This document shows, one piece after another, positions 57,601 through 64,000 of a DNA stretch of 64,000 nucleotides; position 1 is the stretch's first letter; every line of letters begins with the position of its first letter. Source of the stretch: Azolla caroliniana. Lineage: Eukaryota > Polypodiophyta. The DNA lies in assembly GCA_043228905.1 (NCBI GenBank), contig JBHGNT010000014.1, forward strand, positions 20,770,001 through 20,834,000. The letters are read 5' to 3'. The position numbers and the translations under genes were made by a program. A model generated the notes under the pieces. The model made no database searches. It was given only the letters and a program-made list of their open reading frames with translations, and was not told where the DNA came from.

Positions 57601-60600
57601 TTCTAACGGTTTCCTAGTTATCCAGGTTGAAACCATGGTTTCAACAACTTAACAGTTTATGGGACATTTTTATAATATTGAATTAAAATATAACTTACAA
57701 TTTAAAAGTTATTGTTTATAATTATAACTAGCAATTGGCATTGTTTAGGTTTGGACCAAAACCAAACCATGAAGTTGCAGTTTAACGGCTGAGCAGTTTG
57801 GTTGGAAACAATGTAGATCAGAGGATCACATAAATGGTCTGGTTTAGATTTTAGAATTTCATATGAAGTTTGAAACAGTTCAGTTCAACAATAACACACT
57901 TTGATTTGATTAGGTTTAGGTTTTAAATAGTTAAAATGGTTTGATTTGAGTCTCTCAAACTGAACCACTGCAGATTTCTAGTTTCTACAAAGAAGAAAAT
58001 GTGGAGCTTGTCATAGCTTCTAAAAGTGTTGGGATTAAAGGCGCTTTAGGTTTCTCTAATTAAACTAGAAAAACGTTTTTATATTATTTAGTATTTTCTA
58101 GTTTCTGTTTAAGTTGTACAATCTCGTTTTCAGAACTGTACTACAACTTCTGAAAGAATATTTTATAGTTTTAATGGGATCCTTGGATAAGATTCCCACT
58201 CAGCATTAAATAGGTATTTATGAGGCATGACTAAGCTGTCACATGAGCATTTAAAGCTCTTCTTCTAAGAGCATATTCTATGTATCTTGGATAGCATATA
58301 TATATATATATATGTACGCACTCCACTATGTATATTATTTAGGCGGTAGGCTTCTGATTTGCAGAACTGCTTCTACTTCCTTAATCCCTCCCATGTGTTA
58401 AACCCCATAATTGTTTTTAGTTTCGCATATCTCTGCGTTCAGATATTTCAGAAACTGTCATTCTATCTTCTACTTCCTTGCAAAAAGGTGATCAAAGTTA
58501 TCTAAGAAAAATATCCATTAAGTATATTCTAATAAGACTGTTGCAATATTGAAGAACTAGTACTTCAGTCAGCCAGCTCTATTCCTTTGCGAGATGACAT
58601 GCAAAACACTACTGATCTTGCATCAAGATAAAATTCCCATTAACACAGTTGACAGCTAAAACTGACATTACAATCTCTGTTACATCTAATCAGATGCACC
58701 AATGTAGCAAGAGGTGCCTGTGTAGCCCATGCAACTTACAAGATGGGACTGATGGGGTGTAAGTAGTTCACTGAACCTATCAAAGCCTTACAACCTCATG
58801 ATGCCTTTTTCAGGTGGATTCATTTGGTGCACGTGGTTATTTGAAAGCAAAAGGTAGATCAAAGATTCAGGTGAGCGGTAAAAGAGAAATAACAATCCCT
58901 GATTAATATAACGGATTTAGTTGTATAATTTAAACAAGATAGCTGATCATTAGAAGATAGTAGCAAAGGAATGCTAGAAGAACATGGACATTCACTCCAT
59001 CACAATTTTGCAGATTTTACAGATGGTATATTTTTTAAAATGCATTAGGAAAGTTTCAAAATATTGCATTACGCACATGATATATCCTTTGAAAGATCTT
59101 GAGTAATAGAGTATAGATGAACAGCAGAGTAGTGGGGGATTCAAACCATTTACGTACTTAATGGTGAAGTGAAGATGTGGAAAAATATCATTCCCCACTT
59201 TGATAGTCCAAGATGAATGCTCCTACCTAAGCTACTGTATGGACATAAATAATGGAGCAACTAAATTATAAACATGATTGAGATAATTATTTTAGTCCTT
59301 GGGATCATATAAATATACAGGATCTACAAGACCTTAGGAACTTACACAGGATCAGGGTTAAAAGTGTATACATATGATGTTTCCTTGACCTGGAATCAGC
59401 TTTTAATATCTAAGTGACCCAATCGAATGCATTAGGATGCTTACCTTATTTTCAGAAGAAATATTGATATGCAGTACACAAAGTCATGCGAAATACAAAG
59501 AATGTTCATAAGGCATAGTGAACTCATTAATCTAAATAAAAACAGAAAGAAATATTATGCACCTCCTTCTTAACCATGAGCTTTTTGCTCAGCACATTTC
59601 TGGATTGAAAGGTCACATTGGACGCCATTGCACTCAAAAACCCAGCCCTGGTTTTAAAATGCAGAAAAAAAACTATAGCAATAAATCATCCCTCTCCATT
59701 CACAAAATAAACTACCAAGAAATATACATTACAAGAAGCAGGAGAACCCAAGTTAAATTACGGAAATAACTTTACCAATTGAATGATGCCTCAGTAAGAG
59801 ATGCTAATGCCACCCCTCCAACAATAGGAAGAAGAGATGCCACCACCAACAAACTGGGATACTGTAATGCAAACAGAAATCCATAGGAAAGGTTGTCAAA
59901 TGCTTACTTTTACCAGTACCATTGTACATGTAGCTTAGCTAACACTAACCTCTCCCAGAACTAGAGCTGACAAAAGCACAGAAAAGAAAGGTTCCATAGC
60001 TTTGATTGTATGTGTGAAAGATACTGCAACTTTTCCAAGGCTCATATTTGTAAAAAGATTGCCCATTGTGTGCACACATGCTAACGGGAGGATTGCAAGA
60101 ATCTGGAAATCCATAAAATCAGAAGATATATCTCAAAAATAAAATCAATGTATCATAATTACTTACAAGTACTACAAACCTGTGAAGTATTGACTTCCGG
60201 TCTTTTGTGTAAACCAAGAGTCCACATAGATACAGAAATAATTGCACCAATGAAAAATTGAAACTGTGTGACTGTAACTGGATATTGGAACACCTTCAGC
60301 ACCTGCAGATCAGGATGACTATGAGGAGCTGAACAGCATATGCACATCTTGGGATTAGAGAAATATATGATGAAAAAACTGTTCCAAAGGCAAGATTGTT
60401 GTAAGAATATTTATAGCATCTCTATACTGAAAACTGATCTCCAACTTTTGCCGATTGTGGAAGTTTGGCAAGAGATAATTGTGTTCAGTCTTTCAGAAGA
60501 AAATGTCATATTTTGATTCCATAATATTGTTCCAAAAATAAATGCTTCATAATGCTGATGATGGTGAAGATGAAGATGATACCAAACAATAGCCGTTCAT

Positions 60601-62349
60601 TACAATTATTGTAACGCCCTTTCAAAATTATTATCTTTGTGATTTTGTTATACTAAGAGACTTTCCAGGATTTCAATTCTTTAACACATGTTGGGCTTTT
60701 AGAGGATATTTATACATCCTAATAAGACTTTTTGTCTAAATTATCGCATGAAATAATAATTTTCTTGTATTTTTCTAACATAAACAAGATATTGCATATG
60801 TAGAATACAAGTTGAATCCTAGTGGTGGACCAATTACAGGAATTAGCTTATGGAAACTAATAGAACATATCATCTTTGCAAAACCTATGTATAACAGAAG
60901 CTGAAATTAAAAGTTCTCTAAGTTATAATGCAAAAATCCCACAGGAGCTGGAATGAAGAAAATGCAGTGATATAAACCAGAAAGAAACTTCTTCGCAATT
61001 CTATGGCCCTTCAAAACGTCTAACCAGAATCAGCACTCAGTAGAAGCATCTTATGTTCCCATGTTAAATTGGACGCTTCAAAATGTTGCACCAGTATGCT
61101 TTTCAGAAACTAGGAAATTCAACTGCATGTTATACAATAGAATTTTGCTACCTTCTCGCGTAATATTTAACATTTAAGATTGATTTCCTTTCCCATAAGT
61201 ATTGAAAAGCCTTACTGGAAAACTTTATTATGGTTCAGCTTCTATAAAGCATAATCAATCTAACATTTCAGTGATACAATGCAAAGCAAGATACCAATAA
61301 ACTATGCCAAAAATGTTATAATCCTGGCCTTATTTTGTTATAAGATGATAACAATGCCTGGAAAACTGCGTCATCACTTTACTTGGTCCTGAAAGTCTCC
61401 TATTCCAATCAGTCAAGAGAATATCAGGTTAGCTTCCATGTATTCCTCAATTACAGCCATGTACATCGCACTTTAAGTTGCTCAATGCATACTGATACAT
61501 TATGACAGCATTCACAAAATAGGCGATCACCTTCAGTATAACGCCAGACAAATGCTTGGTGCTTGCCAGTTGCGATGAGTTATAAAATGAGTAAATTATA
61601 ATAGAAATATACAAGATATTCACTATAATCATCCGAATTCTACTATTTTCTACATATGTCCTGTTATTTCGTGAACAAAAAAGAAAATCGGACAACTAGT
61701 ACAGAAACTTGGAACTCAGAAATAACGTGCTTTCATTTCTATAGTTTCTTATCATGGATGTGGACAATAAATTCCTTATGTGCAGCTAACCTTCATTATC
61801 TGATCAAACACACTGTTTTACTCAAAGCCACAGTACTTTCACTCCAGAGGAATGACAAAGAAGACACAAACACACCTGTTTGTTATAGATATTGAAGTAG
61901 ATGTTGAAGAGATACCATAAACCAAAGAAACAACCAAGAAGGAGAGTTCCTCCTGTATCGCTATTCTCCTTTGGTGCTAGGCTCTGGTCTGAAGCAGAAG
62001 GAATATCTGAAGGTACTCCATCACTGCTTGCTGCTGAGTAAGCCTTAAAAGCAGGAGGAAGAGGCTGTAGGTGGGAATTCTTCGATGCCGAGGAGAAGCT
62101 GTTTGCATCAGGAAGAGTATGGAGAGGATTAAACCCTAGGCCTCCAGGTAAACGTAGTGGTGGGGAAGCTCGTCTGAAAGGCGAAGATTGAGGTCGACCA
62201 AAAGACGGAGAAGAAGCAGCGACACAAGGACGAGAAGAAGAAGAAAAAGGAAGAGAAGGAGAAGATCGATACAAAGAGCGAAGGCGGAACTGAGGAGGAA
62301 GAGAAGAGATGGAGGAGCTGCAATCCATGGGCGTGGTCGCCGTCACCAT
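54637..62349 (-). CDS. PPT: Plastid phosphoenolpyruvate/phosphate translocator
   Basis: An inner-envelope antiporter of the triose-phosphate translocator family. It imports phosphoenolpyruvate into plastids in exchange for phosphate, feeding the shikimate pathway. Nine exons: 62349-61876, 60302-60180, 60102-59950, 59861-59776, 59647-59563, 55322-55203, 55095-55027, 54917-54788 and 54707-54637. Phases agree and give 436 residues. The first roughly 100 residues are Ser/Pro/Arg-rich with few acidic residues, a plastid transit peptide. The membrane part starts at [20 protein letters not shown] and includes [99 protein letters not shown] and [20 protein letters not shown]. The [14 protein letters not shown] start and the LFSIIT and [15 protein letters not shown] blocks favour PPT over the glucose-6-phosphate or triose-phosphate members. 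The start could also be the Met 8 codons in (MDCSSS). Intron 5 (4.24 kb) is much longer than the others. Confidence 0.94.
55317..55575. repeat. Three-copy roughly 87-bp repeat overlapping the exon 6 acceptor of PPT
   Basis: The word CTCTGAGATAGTGCAG (or variant) recurs at 55380, 55468 and 55554, and TAGATTTCTGTTCAAACA at 55317 recurs as TAGATTTCTATTCAAACAGC at 55491. The first unit covers the intron-exon border, so the repeat includes a second, altered copy of the splice acceptor and the first bases of exon 6. Confidence 0.7.
57238..57468. repeat. Tandem duplication of about 115-120 bp in PPT intron 5
   Basis: Both copies contain GTGCAATAGTTAA, GCGATGGCAGCAGTTTTAGG, ATTTTCAAACTA.AGTTGCAT and ACTACAGCATCT. 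They are about 95 percent alike, so it is fairly young. Confidence 0.85.
58285..58312. repeat. (TA)n microsatellite in PPT intron 5
   Basis: Short uninterrupted TA tract. Confidence 0.8.
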
Positions 62350-62483
62350 GGCCTTCGAGCTTCCTTCCTTCCTTCCTACCGTCTGTCTGTCTGTCTGTCT
62401 GCCTCGCTCACTTCACTTCACTGATCTTGGAATGGCGGCGGCGGCGGCTGTGTAGTGGCTGTAGGTAGGAAGGAATGCAGTCA

Positions 62484-62488
<5 letters not shown>

Positions 62489-62534
<46 letters not shown>
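62489..62534. repeat. (CT)n microsatellite upstream of PPT
   Basis: About 23 CT units, 140 bp upstream of the PPT start codon and possibly in the promoter or leader. Confidence 0.92.
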
Positions 62535-62538
<4 letters not shown>

Positions 62539-62639
62539 CACAGACACACAATTCATTCATTTTACATGTAAATTGTGAATGTAAGGTAATGCAATGCATG
62601 TATGATGTACCCTTCTCCTGCTCCTCCATGTATAATATC

Positions 62640-62705
62640 ATGTATGTATGTATGTATGTATGTATGTATGTATGTATGTATGTATGTATGTATGTATGTA
62701 TGTAT
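62640..62705. repeat. (ATGT)n microsatellite
   Basis: About 16 ATGT units. Open frames across it (poly MYVC) are artefacts. Confidence 0.95.
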
Positions 62706-64000
62706 TATTTTTTTCATTGGTGATGATGCGATTTCATGTGAAACTGTCTGTCTGTGTGTGTTCTTTGGGTCCTTCCAATTGCCATCGAAAAGGAATATCC
62801 TTCATTTTAACATCTTTTTCGCACACCAAAAGCCAAAGGGATATATATGTACATACATCCACATGCACGCATGGAGAGTCTTTTGTGTTTGTGTTTTCTC
62901 AGATCCCAGTGTCCCACCACACATGCATGTGGCATTTCCAACTGAGGGACCCGACCAATAACATCATGCATGCAACCCCAACCCGTTGCATTTTGTAGTG
63001 CGATTGAGTACTAAAGTAGTCTATCGGTGAGTGAGATATAAACATCAAGACATGGGAGTTTGGCTAACCACCCATGATGCATGTAGAACCCCAATTTGAA
63101 AGGAGAAAAAGGGAGTGACACTCAATTCTCGGGAATTTTTATTAAAGAGTAAATGCACTTGAGAGTCCGCATTTTTGGGCACTTTGCACTGTGTGTGTGC
63201 GTGTGTGTGAACTTATGATAAAATTCTTGATTCATGTAATTTATGTCTCACTAGGTTTCTATGGAAGTTAGATTGCTCATGCTCGTGACTTATATCGTCC
63301 TTGATGGATGGGTTGTAGAAGATTTTTACTGAAGTAATAGAGAATTGACTTCAAAAAGGGCTACCTTGTATTACCCACCCCATGCCTTACGGATTTATTG
63401 TTGGCAATGAGATATTCTTTGTAATATTCTGAATGTGCCAGTGGTCATGATTTATTTTTAGGAAGAGAAACAAAAATTGTGCTAATGCAACTACATATTT
63501 GAAAATCATATGATAATGTACGTTGATTGTTTATTGCCTAGCTTTATGTCTCATGATGGTTTTGTGCAAGGACATGAAGCCTTGTTTTCACCTTGGGACT
63601 TGATACAATGTCGCATGTTATGGTGAATGGTGAAGTGACAAGTTGACCCTGGTAACAAAATCAACATGGCAAAGCTTCTTTGTTTAGGTCATTATTGTTT
63701 GACACTGTTGACAAGGTTGATACCTTTGACCCAACCAATGCATCAAATGTTGTTTGTTGAGGCTATTAGTGTTTAACATTGTTATCACTACATTTTTGCT
63801 ATGTTATTGCTATACACCTTGGCACAATATACGGAAAGTGGTAAGAGTTGCTTTCTAATAAGAAACTATTTATAGCTCATGAATGAACATATGATTTTCC
63901 ATCTCTCATGATAGTTGTACTCAACGATTTAATAAAACCATGGAAGTGTGCATCGTATTTGCCTTGGCCTTGATATTACACATAAATACACTTGTGCTTA

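Larger units (their letters stand above)
62350..64000. other. PPT upstream region, no further gene seen
   Basis: The PPT leader and promoter lie here, with a (CTGT)n stretch at about 62385-62400, a GGC-repeat patch near 62434 and two long microsatellites. Beyond 63000 the DNA is AT-rich and shows no coding motif. Confidence 0.5.

Noticed and set aside
62188-62424. An Arg-rich plus-strand frame opposite the PPT transit peptide
   Set aside because: It is the complement of the Ser/Pro/Arg-rich first PPT exon, whose frame and splicing are well supported.
62602-62998. Frames coding repeated MYVC
   Set aside because: Translations of the (ATGT)n microsatellite.

Overview
The window is nuclear DNA from a land plant. 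The genes have many short introns with GT..AG ends. One product is a plastid phosphate translocator, one gene encodes an AP2/ERF transcription factor, and there are nested Copia and chromovirus LTR retrotransposons plus long (CT)n, (TA)n and (ATGT)n microsatellites. The mixture of decayed Ty3-like, LINE and Copia elements hints at a large genome, perhaps a fern or other seed-free vascular plant. That last step is a weak inference; no marker here fixes the clade.

Left half (1 to about 31,600): a retrotransposon graveyard. A minus-strand Copia element (gag running off the left edge, LTR at 3538-3926) has had a 2.8-kb non-autonomous LTR element (583-3388) inserted between its primer-binding site and its gag start. 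From 5975 to 10725 lie the parts of one chromovirus in the order RT-RNaseH-integrase-chromodomain-LTR-gag-protease, a circular permutation of the normal order. Next come microsatellites, a 0.4-kb tandem duplication (13004-13858), a protease remnant, a solo LTR with a perfect 5-bp target duplication (15530-16046), and a LINE whose coding remnant is split in two (16150-16410 and 18543-19149). A 5'-truncated minus-strand Copia (19524-23705) and a young complete Copia (24154-29531, target duplication TTTTT) that landed inside an older LTR follow. The block ends with the remnant of an unusual Ty3-like element (29800-31622).

Right half (about 31,600 to 64,000): four host genes. An ERF-type transcription factor (35664-36470, +) is convergent with a 12-exon cytosolic-type prolyl-tRNA synthetase (37846-42913, -). 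The synthetase is divergent from a 17-exon plastid leucine-rich-repeat protein matching Arabidopsis EMB2004 (44081-51908, +). That gene is convergent with a 9-exon phosphoenolpyruvate/phosphate translocator (54637-62349, -). I rebuilt the exons by eye; each multi-exon model keeps phase throughout and totals 541, 594 and 436 residues, close to the family lengths I remember.

The four genes are not an obvious pathway. Three are housekeeping (translation, plastid development, plastid import of phosphoenolpyruvate) and one is regulatory. The most unusual structure is in the repeats: a permuted retrotransposon, a tRNA-like pol III box pair antisense in an LTR, decayed roughly 100-120-bp tandem arrays inside introns of two neighbouring genes, and an 87-bp repeat that copies a splice acceptor.
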